A stretch of DNA of 64,000 nucleotides from Mycolicibacterium boenickei (GTDB taxonomy: Bacteria; Actinomycetota; Actinomycetes; Mycobacteriales; Mycobacteriaceae): assembly GCF_010731295.1 (NCBI RefSeq), contig NZ_AP022579.1, forward strand, positions 1,860,001-1,924,000, given 5' to 3'. The stretch's first letter is position 1. The number at the start of each line of letters is the position of its first letter. A program made the translations under genes and the position numbers. Positions 35,873-44,748 of the stretch are shown here, piece by piece. The notes under the pieces are model-generated. The model was not told where the DNA came from. It worked only from the letters and a program-made list of their open reading frames with translations, and did not search any database.

Positions 35873-37096
35873 CTACTTGGAATCGCCCGAACTTCCGGGA
35901 CTGGCGCCCTTGTCGTTGGGTGCGCTGGTGGCCTTCTTCTCAGGTTTGGCCAGTGCCTTCTTGACGCCCTCGCCAATCTTGTTGACGGTAGCCGAGATTC
36001 CGTCGCGGACACCCGAGGTCACCCGAGCTGCCTGCTTACTCGTGCTGCCGAGACTGCTGACCTTGCTGGGTGCAGCAACCAAGCTCTGGCGGACGAGGGA
36101 ACTCCTTGCTTGCTTGGCAGGTATGGGAGCAACACCATCTGCCGCAGTTGGGTCAACAGAATTCGCACTAGGCTCTGGCGCGGCTGGAGTCGGATCCATA
36201 GACAGTGTGAGAGTCGAAGCAGCTGCAGCGTCCGGCACTGTCGAGATACGCGCTAACTCGGGGAAAGTGATCGGCGGCGCCGGTTTCCCGATGGCTTCCG
36301 CAGCGTGCTCCTGCCAGTTGATTATGGCCCTGATCGGCCCATCCTCGCCCAGCAGCCCACTCTTCCCGAATGGTGCGTACCCGTTGAGCGCAGCACCGAT
36401 CAACGCAGCAGGGGCATTTAACGCAACACTTGCTGCGGTCTCGATATCACCGGCTTGGACCGCATCGACGATCCCTTGAGCGCTGTCCTGAAGAGCCCCT
36501 TTGATACTGCCCAGCGTGCCGAAGGCGAAATTCATTCCGGCGCCTGCAACAAGACCCGGCAGTTCGGCGACGAACTTCTGAATATTCTCCGCTGTCGTGT
36601 TCACGACGCCATAGGTCTGTAGCAGCGGGAAGCCGATCAAGAAGGCGGGGAACACGATCAGGCCGCTATAGATGCTGTCGATCGCGCTCCGGACATCTCC
36701 GGCTGCGGCCTGACTGAGCGCCTTCTGCAGGAACCCCGGGATGCTGGACGGGTTACTGGGATCCAGCAGGGTGCCGATGTTGGTGGCTACAGTCTGCCCG
36801 ATACCGGCCAGCGTGGTGGCGTTCGCCGTCTGATTGGCGATCACCTGACGCAGGATCGGGGCCGGGTTGTCGACAACAGCCTGCCCCAGGGCGCCGGCGT
36901 TTGTGAAGGCCGTCGTAATTACGGCCGCCCACGTCTCCAGCGGGTTGGTGAATGCCGAGAGTTCGACCGAGGCTTGCGAGGGTAGTGCAGGCAGGTGGAC
37001 CTCCGGCGGCGGAGCCGCAACGGGGGTGACGGCGATGACGCCGGCGCCGACGAGGGCGACGCCGGCGGTTACATAGGGCCGCAGAGCGAGGTTCAA
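35873..37096 (-). CDS. GjpA-like secreted/outer-membrane protein (copy 1)
   Basis: 407 residues from TTG 37096 (LNLALRPYVTAGVALVGAG), preceded by GGAGACCGAG. An ATG at 37126 is possible, but the ribosome-binding site is adjacent to the TTG, and the paralogue shares both. An N-terminal signal-like segment is followed by VHLPALPSQASVELSAFTNP, helix-rich repeats (NPAPILRQVIANQTANAT), and DSAQGIVDAVQAGDIETAAS. The tail is Ala/Lys-rich and ends SSGDSK. It resembles mycobacterial proteins annotated as outer-membrane porin GjpA. Porin function is not evident from sequence. Confidence 0.75.
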   Translation of the reverse strand: MNLALRPYVTAGVALVGAGVIAVTPVAAPPPEVHLPALPSQASVELSAFTNPLETWAAVITTAFTNAGALGQAVVDNPAPILRQVIANQTANATTLAGIGQTVATNIGTLLDPSNPSSIPGFLQKALSQAAAGDVRSAIDSIYSGLIVFPAFLIGFPLLQTYGVVNTTAENIQKFVAELPGLVAGAGMNFAFGTLGSIKGALQDSAQGIVDAVQAGDIETAASVALNAPAALIGAALNGYAPFGKSGLLGEDGPIRAIINWQEHAAEAIGKPAPPITFPELARISTVPDAAAASTLTLSMDPTPAAPEPSANSVDPTAADGVAPIPAKQARSSLVRQSLVAAPSKVSSLGSTSKQAARVTSGVRDGISATVNKIGEGVKKALAKPEKKATSAPNDKGASPGSSGDSK

Positions 37097-37209
37097 CTCG
37101 GTCTCCTTCGGTTCAGATGAGGGCATCAGCTGTGGCTGACTGGCCGAAAATACGGACTGATCCGAAAGCGCGCATTCACATTCTTTTCGGCTTGCGAAAT
37201 ATTCCGGTC
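37086..37209 (-). repeat. Duplicated leader of the GjpA-like genes (copy 1)
   Basis: A 124-base segment matching 38691-38814 with 9 differences, seven of them clustered in a 12-base spot. It covers the ribosome-binding site, the first codons and about 110 bases of upstream DNA. In the minus-strand sense it contains AATATTTCG and CCGTATTTTCGG (a short hairpin), followed by CAGCCACAGCTG. It is more conserved than the bulk of the coding regions, suggesting a regulatory leader or shared promoter. Confidence 0.8.
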
Positions 37210-37282
37210 GGGGATTCGGCGGGCCTGATGCCCAACGCAATCGGCCCACTCCCGGGCGAGGAGTGGGCTGATTGTGTTGTCG

Positions 37283-38701
37283 CTATTTGGCGTCGCCCGA
37301 ACTGTCAGAAGCAGTGCTGCCTGTATCGGGCTTCTCCGCCTTGGCAGGTTTGGCGAATGCCTTCTTCACGCTGTCGCCAATCTTCTTAGCTGTGGCTGAG
37401 ATTCGGTCTCCCACTGCCGAGGCCGTTTTGGCCTCAAGATTGTGGGTTGTGCCGAGAACGCCGGTCTGGCCGGGAACGGAGACCAAGCTTCCTCGGACCA
37501 GCGGAACCGCTGCTCCCTTGGACAGGTCGGGTGTGTGGGTCGCAGTCGGAGCTGCAGTCGTCGTCTCGGGTGCAGCTGATGCCGAAACAGCCGCGGTGGC
37601 AACGACGTCAGTCGGCGGTGCAGGCTCCCGGTTAGTCGAGGTGGGCGCTGGGTCGGTCGACAGGGTTATTGTCGCCGATGAGGCTGGGGCCGTCGACGCT
37701 TCTGCGGGTGCGAGTGCAATTGGTGGCTTCGGCTTCGGCTTTCCGATCGCTCGTGCGATAGTTTCCGTGGCTCTCAAGAAGCTGTTGATCGGGCCGTACT
37801 TGCCTAGCATCCCGCTGTCGCCCCAGGATGAGTATCCGTTCAGCATCGCGCCGGCCATCACTGCGGGGAAGTTGATGGCGATGCTCGCCGCGGTTTCGAC
37901 GTCACCCGCCTTGACGGCATCGACGATTCCTTGAGCGCTGTCAGCCAGCACCATAGTGACGGCGCTCATCATGCCGTTGAGGAACGCTTGGCCCGGACTG
38001 ACAACGAGGCCCGGCAATGCCGTGACGAATTTGCCAAAGTTTGTAGCTGTGCTGGAGGCGGCGTCGCCGAGTTCCAGCGCTGTGATGAGCTTTCCGAGGT
38101 CCTTGGCTGGGCTGGCGACCAGTGGATCCCAGAGGGTCAGTGCGGAGAATCCCAGTTGGCTCACCGGTGCGTTGATGAGCGCCAACCATGCATACGTGAT
38201 CGCATCGTCAACCTCGCCCGCCGCAAGATAGCTGAAGGCCGTTTGGAGTCGAGTCACCGAAGAGTACGGGTTGTTCGGATCCAACAGGCCCTGCGCGGCG
38301 GTAACCAACGACTGCAAAATGGTGCCAACTTGCGTTGCATTCGCCATCCGATTGGCGATGATCTGCTGCACCACGGCGCCGACCTGCTGCCAATCGGGAT
38401 CGAAACTGCCGATCGGCTTCGATGCGTTAGCGGTCTGGTTGGCGATGATCTGCCGCAAGATGGGGAAAGGATTGTTTGCGAACGTCTGACCGAGGGCGTC
38501 GGCGTTCGTGGCTGCTTTGGTCAGTACTGCAGTCCACGTATCGAGCGGGTTGGTGAAGGCCGACAGCTCGACCGAGGCCTGCGAGGGTAGCGCGGGCAAA
38601 TGGACGTCCTGGGCTGGTGGAGCTAGGGGCGTGGCGGCGATGACGCCGACGCCGACGAGGGCTATCCCCGCGGTTGCATATTGCCGTAGAGCGAGGTTCA
38701 A
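37283..38701 (-). CDS. GjpA-like secreted/outer-membrane protein (copy 2)
   Basis: 472 residues from TTG 38701 (LNLALRQYATAGIALVGVG). Same architecture as copy 1, but with an insertion of about 55 residues in the N-terminal helical part that repeats the element NPFPILRQIIANQTANAS as QQVGAVVQQIIANRMANAT. The conserved region DSAQGIVDAVKAGDVETAAS is shared. The tail is Ser/Ala/Lys-rich and ends SSGDAK. Copies 1 and 2 are head-to-tail with 186 bases between them. The GjpA assignment is by resemblance only. Confidence 0.75.
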   Translation of the reverse strand: MNLALRQYATAGIALVGVGVIAATPLAPPAQDVHLPALPSQASVELSAFTNPLDTWTAVLTKAATNADALGQTFANNPFPILRQIIANQTANASKPIGSFDPDWQQVGAVVQQIIANRMANATQVGTILQSLVTAAQGLLDPNNPYSSVTRLQTAFSYLAAGEVDDAITYAWLALINAPVSQLGFSALTLWDPLVASPAKDLGKLITALELGDAASSTATNFGKFVTALPGLVVSPGQAFLNGMMSAVTMVLADSAQGIVDAVKAGDVETAASIAINFPAVMAGAMLNGYSSWGDSGMLGKYGPINSFLRATETIARAIGKPKPKPPIALAPAEASTAPASSATITLSTDPAPTSTNREPAPPTDVVATAAVSASAAPETTTAAPTATHTPDLSKGAAVPLVRGSLVSVPGQTGVLGTTHNLEAKTASAVGDRISATAKKIGDSVKKAFAKPAKAEKPDTGSTASDSSGDAK

Positions 38702-38814
38702 CTCGGTCTCCTTCGGTTCGGATGAGGGCGTCAGCTGTGGCTGACTGGCCGAAAATACGGAGAGACCCGCGGACGCGCATTCACATTCTTTTCGGCTTGC
38801 GAAATATTCCGGTC
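38691..38814 (-). repeat. Duplicated leader of the GjpA-like genes (copy 2)
   Basis: Partner of the leader at 37086-37209 (115 of 124 bases identical by eye). It lies in the 215-base divergent gap between GjpA copy 2 and AraC paralogue 2. Confidence 0.8.
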
Positions 38815-38916
38815 ATGGCCGTCGACGTGCGGCAAGTCGAGCTAAACGGTCGGTTTCAGGACTTAAGGGGCGTAGCCTGACGCCGTCCGTTCTCGTTGTG
38901 CCTAGGGGTTGTTCGG

Positions 38917-39771
38917 ATGGGTATGAAGCCGTGGGATGGTGACCGGCCGCTGACTCCGCGCATCGTTCTGGAACAGAAGGACGTCGTGGCGCGCGGGCTG
39001 TCGTTCACGTTCGGGACGGAACAGATATCGGCTCCCACGGACTGGTGCAGTTTCAGCGACACCGATCATCTGGTTTACGTATACCGCGGCGGCACAATGC
39101 ATTCGATGAAGACCGCACTTGATTGGGGCCCGTCCGGGCAGGTGCCGCCGACGGTGGGGGACGTCTGGTGGAAACCGGCCGGGGTGTCCTGCGCGGCGCT
39201 GGTTCAGGGTGACGTGGCGGGATATTGCGAGATCGCCATCCCGCGCCGGATGATCGGTGACACCGCTTTGCTCCCGCGGATCAAGTACCGGGATCCCCTG
39301 ATGCACTACCTGGTCGAGGAGATCTACAGTGTCGCCGATCGTGACGACGCCGTAGCTCGGTTGCTCACCGATTCCGTCACCGAGACCATGCGCCTGCTGA
39401 TCAGGGACAAGTACACCGAGGCGCCGCCGCGGGAACGCGAACACCGGACCTTGGGCATCGCTGAGCGCAAGATGCTGGTGGACTACCTCAACGACAGCCT
39501 CGACTCCGATATTCACCTCGACGCCCTGGCCGAGTTGACCGGGATGCCCGTCCATGGATTCATCGGTGCGTTCCGCCGGGCGTTTCACACCACGCCGTAC
39601 CAGTTCTTGCTCGACCTGCGGATCGACCGTGCCAAGATGCTCTTGGCGACAACCTCGCGAACTGTCTCGGAAATCGCTTCCGCAGTGGGCTTTTCGACAC
39701 CAAGTCACTTCGCGAACGCATTCCGGCGGCGGGTGGGTATTTCGCCGAGCGGTTACCGTCAGGGTTCTTGA
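38917..39771 (+). CDS. AraC-family transcriptional regulator (paralogue 2 of 3)
   Basis: 284 residues from ATG 38917 (MGMKPWDGDRPLTPRIVLE). The N-terminal domain aligns along its length with paralogues 1 and 3 (FGTEQISAPTDWC, LDWGPSGQVPPTVGDVW, GYCEIAIPRRMIGDTALLP). The C-terminal helix-turn-helix is SDIHLDALAELTGMPVH and the second is SEIASAVGFSTPSHFANAFR. It is divergent from GjpA copy 2, so it is the best candidate to regulate it. Its stop codon abuts the stop of paralogue 3 on the other strand. Confidence 0.88.
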   Translation: MGMKPWDGDRPLTPRIVLEQKDVVARGLSFTFGTEQISAPTDWCSFSDTDHLVYVYRGGTMHSMKTALDWGPSGQVPPTVGDVWWKPAGVSCAALVQGDVAGYCEIAIPRRMIGDTALLPRIKYRDPLMHYLVEEIYSVADRDDAVARLLTDSVTETMRLLIRDKYTEAPPREREHRTLGIAERKMLVDYLNDSLDSDIHLDALAELTGMPVHGFIGAFRRAFHTTPYQFLLDLRIDRAKMLLATTSRTVSEIASAVGFSTPSHFANAFRRRVGISPSGYRQGS

Positions 39772-40632
39772 TCAGCAACGGTCGCGATAGGCGCTCGGCG
39801 AGACCCCGACGCGTCGTCGAAATGCGGTGGCGAAATGATTCGGCGTCGAGAACCCCACCATCGCACTGATTTCGGTGACCGTTCGCGGTGTGGTCTGCAG
39901 CAGTGTCTTGGCGCGCTCGATCCGTCGATCCAACAGGAACTGGTACGGCGTGGTGTGAAACGCCGCCCGGAACGCCTTGATGAAGCCCCCGACCGACATT
40001 TTCGCCTGCTGCGCAAGCGCTTCCAGGGTGATCTCGGAGTCCATGCTGTCCTCGAGGAACGCGATCAGCTTGGATCGCGCGGCGGGATCGAGGCCGTCGG
40101 TCCGGTGCTCTGTGCGGCTCGGGGTGACTTCGGTGTAGTTGTCGGTGATCAGCAGTCGCAGGGTTTCCCCGATCGACTCCGTGAGCAGACGGGCGAGGGC
40201 GTCGTCGCGATCGGCCACGGCGTGGATGCGCTCGACCATCTGATGGATCAGCGGGTCGTGATGCTTGACGCGGGGAACCAACGTCGTCTCGCCGAGCAGG
40301 TGATCGGGGATCGCGATCTCGCAGTACCCCGCGGTGTCCCCTTCGACCAGTGACGAACATTTGTCGCCGGCCGGCACCACCCAAACGTCGCCCACGCTCG
40401 GAAGCGCCCGGCCCGACGGGCCCCAGTCCAGGTCGGTCTCCATCGACCGCAGGCGGCCGGCGCGGTGCACGAAGACCAGGTGGCGGGTGTCATCGAAGCA
40501 GCACCAGTCGGTTGTGTTGTCGATCTGTTCGGTGGCGAATCGCAGGGACAGGCCGCGGGTGGACACAGCCCGCTCGCCCAACACCAGGCGTCGGGTAAGC
40601 GGCCGGTCGTCGTTCCACAGCTTCATCGCCAT
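39772..40632 (-). CDS. AraC-family transcriptional regulator (paralogue 3 of 3)
   Basis: 286 residues from ATG 40632 (MAMKLWNDDRPLTRRLVLG), 9 bases after GGAGG; a TTG at 40641 is less likely. It is very similar to paralogue 1 (LDWGPSGRALPSVGDVWVVP, MVERIHAVADRDDALARLL). DNA-binding segments: EITLEALAQQAKMSVG and TEISAMVGFSTPNHFATAFR. It converges tail-to-tail with paralogue 2 with no base between the stop codons. Confidence 0.88.
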   Translation of the reverse strand: MAMKLWNDDRPLTRRLVLGERAVSTRGLSLRFATEQIDNTTDWCCFDDTRHLVFVHRAGRLRSMETDLDWGPSGRALPSVGDVWVVPAGDKCSSLVEGDTAGYCEIAIPDHLLGETTLVPRVKHHDPLIHQMVERIHAVADRDDALARLLTESIGETLRLLITDNYTEVTPSRTEHRTDGLDPAARSKLIAFLEDSMDSEITLEALAQQAKMSVGGFIKAFRAAFHTTPYQFLLDRRIERAKTLLQTTPRTVTEISAMVGFSTPNHFATAFRRRVGVSPSAYRDRC

Positions 40633-40896
40633 ACGAGACAACCTCCTGGGCGATTTGCGGCGGCGTAAATCTGGACAGGAGCGTAGCGACGGCGCGCTAA
40701 CCGAGTGGGTGTTTTTGAATTGAAAGACCTATCACCGCGGTGATCCGCCTCTTAGAAAGGTCGGGCGTCCGTGACCAATTCGTGACATTTGACCTGCGCA
40801 AACACGCCGCAAATGTGCTTGACAGTCATTTAAGGAAACTCTCAGAACAGGGAGGCGGTTGCTGCAACGCCCCGATAGTGCCCGTAAGGTGCCCGT
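40633..40896. promoter_or_regulatory. Divergent intergenic region between AraC paralogue 3 and the M15-like gene
   Basis: 264 bases. Next to the AraC start is the AT-rich run shared with paralogue 1 (about 40711-40727). Further right are a TTGACA hexamer at about 40820 and an inverted repeat ACATTTG...CAAATGT at about 40786-40817, upstream of the M15-like gene. No -10 element could be fixed with confidence. Confidence 0.4.
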
Positions 40897-41574
40897 GTGG
40901 GCCGACACGCATTAGCCAGCCCCAGTCAGCGCAAACTGCCGGCTGTAGCGGCTGCGATCATCGCGCCGGTCGCTGCGTTCTTCGCCAGTGCCAGTGGTGC
41001 TCCTTCATCCCCATTTTCCGACGCTGCCAAACCTGTCGCGGCTCCTGCACCCCCCGAGCCGGCCTGCTGCATGGAGATCGTGGCCGCCCCGGCATCCGCG
41101 TCGACCGCCGTCGCGCAGACCGTGGGCTTGAGCGCAAACCAGGCGGCACCCGGCACGGCGTCGCGCTGGCGCGTCATCAACATCCCGCAGCTGCTGCCCG
41201 TCGGCGACGCCCCCGAACGGGGCCTGCAGGTCAAGACGATCCTGGCGTCCCGCGCGGTGAGCGCCGACTTCCCAGAGATCCGCGACATCGGCGGAGTCCG
41301 GCCGGATGCGCTGCGCTGGCACCCCAACGGCCTGGCCCTCGACGTGATGATCCCCAACCCCAGCAGTGCCCACGGCATCGAGCTCGGCAACCGGATCGTC
41401 GCCTACGCCCTGAAGAATGCCGACCGCTTCGCCCTGCAGGATGCCATCTGGCGGGGCACCTATTACACGCCTGACGGCGGGGCCAAGGCCGGCGGCTACG
41501 GCCACTACGACCACGTCCACCTCACCACCAAGGGTGGCGGCTACCCGACCGGCGGCGAGCTCTACCTGCGCTGA
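40897..41574 (+). CDS. Secreted M15-like metallopeptidase domain protein (Rv0320-like)
   Basis: 225 residues from GTG 40897. A signal segment spans about 14-34 (AVAAAIIAPVAAFFASASGA). The C-terminal domain has the ligand pattern of M15 D,D- or L,D-peptidases: RWHPNGLALDVMI (H...D) and YDHVHLTTKG (H-x-H). The likely substrate is peptidoglycan stem peptides. In M. tuberculosis this is Rv0320, immediately before dcd; here about 12 kb separates the two. Confidence 0.8.
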   Translation: MGRHALASPSQRKLPAVAAAIIAPVAAFFASASGAPSSPFSDAAKPVAAPAPPEPACCMEIVAAPASASTAVAQTVGLSANQAAPGTASRWRVINIPQLLPVGDAPERGLQVKTILASRAVSADFPEIRDIGGVRPDALRWHPNGLALDVMIPNPSSAHGIELGNRIVAYALKNADRFALQDAIWRGTYYTPDGGAKAGGYGHYDHVHLTTKGGGYPTGGELYLR

Positions 41575-41625
41575 GCCGTGGCGTGTCCCAAGGCCAGGGA
41601 GCCCTGCGCCGCTTAGATTCGCGTC

Positions 41626-42549
41626 GTGGCGCGCAGAATGTCGTTCCGCCGGGCTCGGTCGGTGATGAGCGCCGAGATCGCCGCGATCCGCCGCACCGAT
41701 CCTGACCTCGACGCCGGTGACATCGCCGGATTCACCCTGCCGATCCTGGTGCGCGCCCTGGGTGTGGTGGCCATCGGCTTGGTGCCGCTGCTGGTGGTCC
41801 GCAACGGGGAGACCGCGAACGAACAGCTGGTCCCTGTCATCGGCTCGCTGGCGCTGGTGATCATCTGTGCGGCCGTAGTGGCCTGGCTGATCTCGATCGT
41901 CATCTCCGGGCTGGTGGTGATGATCCTGTACCGGACCCGGCCTGCCTCCTCCTCGCGGCTGGTGATGCGCATCCTCACCGACTCCTTCATGCGCATCGAC
42001 GACTCCACCTCGGCGCTGATGCTGCTGGCCCTGCTGGCCGGCCTGCTGTCGCTGGCGTTCGGGCTGCCGACCCGCAGCGGCGATGAGTTGGCCAACTCGG
42101 TGCTCGACGACCTGCTGGCGGCCCAGATCGGGGTGCTGCTGGTGGCGCTCGGCTTCGCGTTCGTCGCCGAATCGATCCGCTCAGCCGCCGACATCGTCGA
42201 CGACCAGTCGCTGCTGCTGGCCTGGCCGTGGGCGTTGATCATCGCGTCGCTGAGTTGGGTGCTGGCCACCGTCGTGGGGCCGTTCGAAGCAACCCGCATG
42301 CTGACCATCCTGTTGCACGAATGGTTACCCGCCGTCGTGGACGATCGGCCCAGCGCCCAGGTGATCGCCGAACTGGTTCCGCCGTCGGCGCGGTGGTGGG
42401 TGGCGTTCGGTCCGCTGCCGATCATCGCCGCGATCTGGGCTTACGAGGCATACCGGCGTGGCGGATTCATCGCGATCCGGCGGTTTTTCGAAGACGACGG
42501 GCCTTCCGTTCCGGACGCTCCCCGCGACAGCGACGAACCCGCGGGTTAG
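41626..42549 (+). CDS. Multi-pass membrane protein of unknown function
   Basis: 307 residues from GTG 41626. A basic N-terminus (about 1-30) is followed by six hydrophobic segments (about 37-60, 68-100, 125-145, 165-185, 200-220, 255-272) and an acidic C-terminal tail. It has no recognisable motif. It is followed 18 bases later by an ABC exporter gene and is probably cotranscribed with it, which suggests a role with the exporter. Confidence 0.75.
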   Translation: MARRMSFRRARSVMSAEIAAIRRTDPDLDAGDIAGFTLPILVRALGVVAIGLVPLLVVRNGETANEQLVPVIGSLALVIICAAVVAWLISIVISGLVVMILYRTRPASSSRLVMRILTDSFMRIDDSTSALMLLALLAGLLSLAFGLPTRSGDELANSVLDDLLAAQIGVLLVALGFAFVAESIRSAADIVDDQSLLLAWPWALIIASLSWVLATVVGPFEATRMLTILLHEWLPAVVDDRPSAQVIAELVPPSARWWVAFGPLPIIAAIWAYEAYRRGGFIAIRRFFEDDGPSVPDAPRDSDEPAG

Positions 42550-42567
42550 CCTTCGCGGAAAAAGGGG

Positions 42568-44394
42568 GTGCCAGTGAGTGTGGCCTCGTCGCTAAGCCTG
42601 GTGTGGCGCAGCCTCGGCATGCTGCGTGCGGTCCGCGGCGTGCTGGTCTTGCTGTTGGTGATCGGGGTGATCGCCTCGGCGTTGCCCTACGTCACGGTGG
42701 CCGCCTTCGGTCCCATGGTCCAGGTCATCTCCGAGGCCGGAAACAACGGAAACCTAAGCGGTGTATGGGATTTGAGCGGTCCGCTGGTCGCCCGTCAGGA
42801 TGGCCTGCTGCACTCGATGGCCGGGCCGGTGCCGTTCGCCGTGCTGTTGACGGTCTGGGCGTCCTCGCTGGTGCTGACCCAGCTCATGTATTTCGTCAAC
42901 GCTTGGATCGGCGCTCGGGTCGAGCGGGTGCTGGTGGTCGACATCCGCCAGCGCGTCCACGACCACCTGCAGTCGCTGTCCCTGGATTTCTTCCTGGGCT
43001 CGCGCAGCGGCGAGCTGATGCACCGGGTGATGACGGAATCCACTGCGGTACAAAGGCTCTTGACCGACTGCCTGCTGCCGCCGTTGATCGACGTGGTGGT
43101 GCTGGTGGTGGTGATCAGCTACCTGCTGGCCATCTCGTGGCAGATGACGGTGGCGGCACTGGTGCTGACGCCGCTGGCGCTGCTCACTCTCAGATTCGCC
43201 GGCCGTCACGTGCAGGCGGTGATGACACGGGTGCGAAACTCCGAGCGGGCGATGGCCACCGAGGTCGAGCAGACGATCAGCGGGATCGCCGAGATCCAGA
43301 TGTTCAACGCACAACCCGTCCGCAGCAAGCGATTTCATGCGGTATCCGAGGAAGCCGCGAAAGGATCGGCGGCCTCGGTGGTCTGGATGCAGGCCACCGT
43401 CAACGGCTCGCAGATCTTCGTCGCGCTGAGCACGGTGGTCGTGCTCCTCGTCGGTGTCGGGCTCAGCGGGCACTTCGGGTTGACGTTCGCCGGCCTCCTC
43501 GTGTTCGCGGGTGTGGTTCCGGTGATGTTCAGTGCTGCGCAACGGGTTCTCGGTGCCTACACCACCTACCAGTCGCTGGCGCCGAATGTGACGTCCACCT
43601 ACGAACTGCTCGACACCCGGCCGTCGGTGCGGGAGGCCGCCGACGCCGTCGCGCTGGGCGAGGTGCACGGCAACCTGGTTTTCGAGGACGTGACGTTCGG
43701 GTATGTGCCCGGTGAGAATGTCCTCGACGGCTTGTCGTTCACCGTGGCCGAGGGGGAGACGGTGGGGCTGGTCGGCGGAATCGGGTCGGGCAAGTCGACG
43801 GTGTTCAACCTGCTACTGCGGTTCCGGGACCCGCAACGCGGGCGGATCCTGCTGGACGGCAACGATATTTCGGCCGTCACCATCGACTCCCTGCGCGAAC
43901 AGGTGTCCAAACTCGCGCAGTTCCCGTTCTTCACCAAGGACACCATCCGGGAGAACATCCGGCTGGCCCGGCCCGGGGCCAGCGACGCCGACATCGAAGC
44001 AGCCTGCGCCGAGGCTCACATCCATTCCGTCATCACGACCAAGATGCACGACGGTTACGACACCGTGGTGGACGTGCAGGTCCCCTCCGGTGGGCAGAAA
44101 CGGCTGATCGCGCTGGCGCGCTGCCTGCTGCGCCGGCCCGAGGTGCTGCTGCTCGACGAGCCGACCGAGAACCTCGACGCCAACCAGCGGGCTTGGATGA
44201 TCGGCGTGATCCAGGACTACGCCAAGGACCGCACCTGCATGGTGGTCAGCCACGACCTGGATTTCATTGCCGCGGTGGCCGATCGGATCCTGGTGCTCGA
44301 AGACGGGCGTATCACGCAGAGCGGCGACCACCAGACGTTGATGGCCCAAGGCGGCCTGTACAGGCGGCTGCACGAGGTGCAGAACGGGCGCTAG
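42568..44394 (+). CDS. ABC exporter, fused permease and ATPase
   Basis: 608 residues from GTG 42568. Residues 1-330 form a six-helix type IV exporter membrane domain. The nucleotide-binding domain has Walker A GGIGSGKST, Q-loop LAQFPFF, signature VPSGGQKRLIALARC and Walker B LLLDEPTENLD. As a half-transporter it should dimerise. The D-loop is ENLD rather than SALD, and the signature PSGGQ departs from LSGGQ. The substrate is unknown; lipids, peptides or drugs are typical. GGGGG precedes the start. Confidence 0.92.
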   Translation: MPVSVASSLSLVWRSLGMLRAVRGVLVLLLVIGVIASALPYVTVAAFGPMVQVISEAGNNGNLSGVWDLSGPLVARQDGLLHSMAGPVPFAVLLTVWASSLVLTQLMYFVNAWIGARVERVLVVDIRQRVHDHLQSLSLDFFLGSRSGELMHRVMTESTAVQRLLTDCLLPPLIDVVVLVVVISYLLAISWQMTVAALVLTPLALLTLRFAGRHVQAVMTRVRNSERAMATEVEQTISGIAEIQMFNAQPVRSKRFHAVSEEAAKGSAASVVWMQATVNGSQIFVALSTVVVLLVGVGLSGHFGLTFAGLLVFAGVVPVMFSAAQRVLGAYTTYQSLAPNVTSTYELLDTRPSVREAADAVALGEVHGNLVFEDVTFGYVPGENVLDGLSFTVAEGETVGLVGGIGSGKSTVFNLLLRFRDPQRGRILLDGNDISAVTIDSLREQVSKLAQFPFFTKDTIRENIRLARPGASDADIEAACAEAHIHSVITTKMHDGYDTVVDVQVPSGGQKRLIALARCLLRRPEVLLLDEPTENLDANQRAWMIGVIQDYAKDRTCMVVSHDLDFIAAVADRILVLEDGRITQSGDHQTLMAQGGLYRRLHEVQNGR

Positions 44395-44405
44395 TCGTCC
44401 TCGGT

Positions 44406-44559
44406 TAGGCGTTGTATTTCAGGCATAACTTCTTGGCTGCCCGATGCCGTGCATGCCATGGTGGTTATGCCTCTTTTTTCAAGCATAGGGGTGGAGATGG
44501 CTGTCCCACGTCGCACGAAATCTTCGACGGACATGCCTATGCCTGAAATTGCACGCATA
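44406..44559. promoter_or_regulatory. Three TATGC-N12-GCATA boxes at the HipB-like gene
   Basis: Sites at 44406-44427 (TAGGC-N12-GCATA, one mismatch), 44466-44487 and 44538-44559 (both exactly TATGC-N12-GCATA). The spacing of 12 inside each box is constant, and the box starts are 60 and 72 bases apart. They overlap the start region of an Xre-type regulator whose antitoxin family binds TATCC-N8-GGATA in E. coli, so they are likely autoregulatory operators. Confidence 0.8.
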
Positions 44560-44748
44560 GGGAGGCTCTTCGCTGAGCGTCGGGTCACGCTGCGCCTCAC
44601 GCAGCAAGCCGTCGCTGAGTTGGCTGGTGTGTCCCGCTCCAGCATTCAGTCGCTGGAGCGGGGAAGCGGTTCGATCAAGTTCGGTTCGGTCCTCGAGATC
44701 GCCGAGGTTTTGGGTCTGCACTTCAAGGTCAGTGAGGCGGTCGAATGA
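44497..44748 (+). CDS. HipB-like Xre-family antitoxin/regulator
   Basis: 83 residues from ATG 44497, which follows AGGGG at 44487-44491; GTG 44449 and ATGs at 44458 and 44467 are alternatives. The helix-turn-helix is LRLTQQAVAELAGVSRSSIQ, followed by SLERGSGSIKFGSVLEIAEVLGL, the HipB/Xre pattern. It is followed immediately by a decayed hipA toxin. The third operator box lies inside the coding region. The antitoxin may be retained as a stand-alone repressor. Confidence 0.8.
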   Translation: MAVPRRTKSSTDMPMPEIARIGRLFAERRVTLRLTQQAVAELAGVSRSSIQSLERGSGSIKFGSVLEIAEVLGLHFKVSEAVE

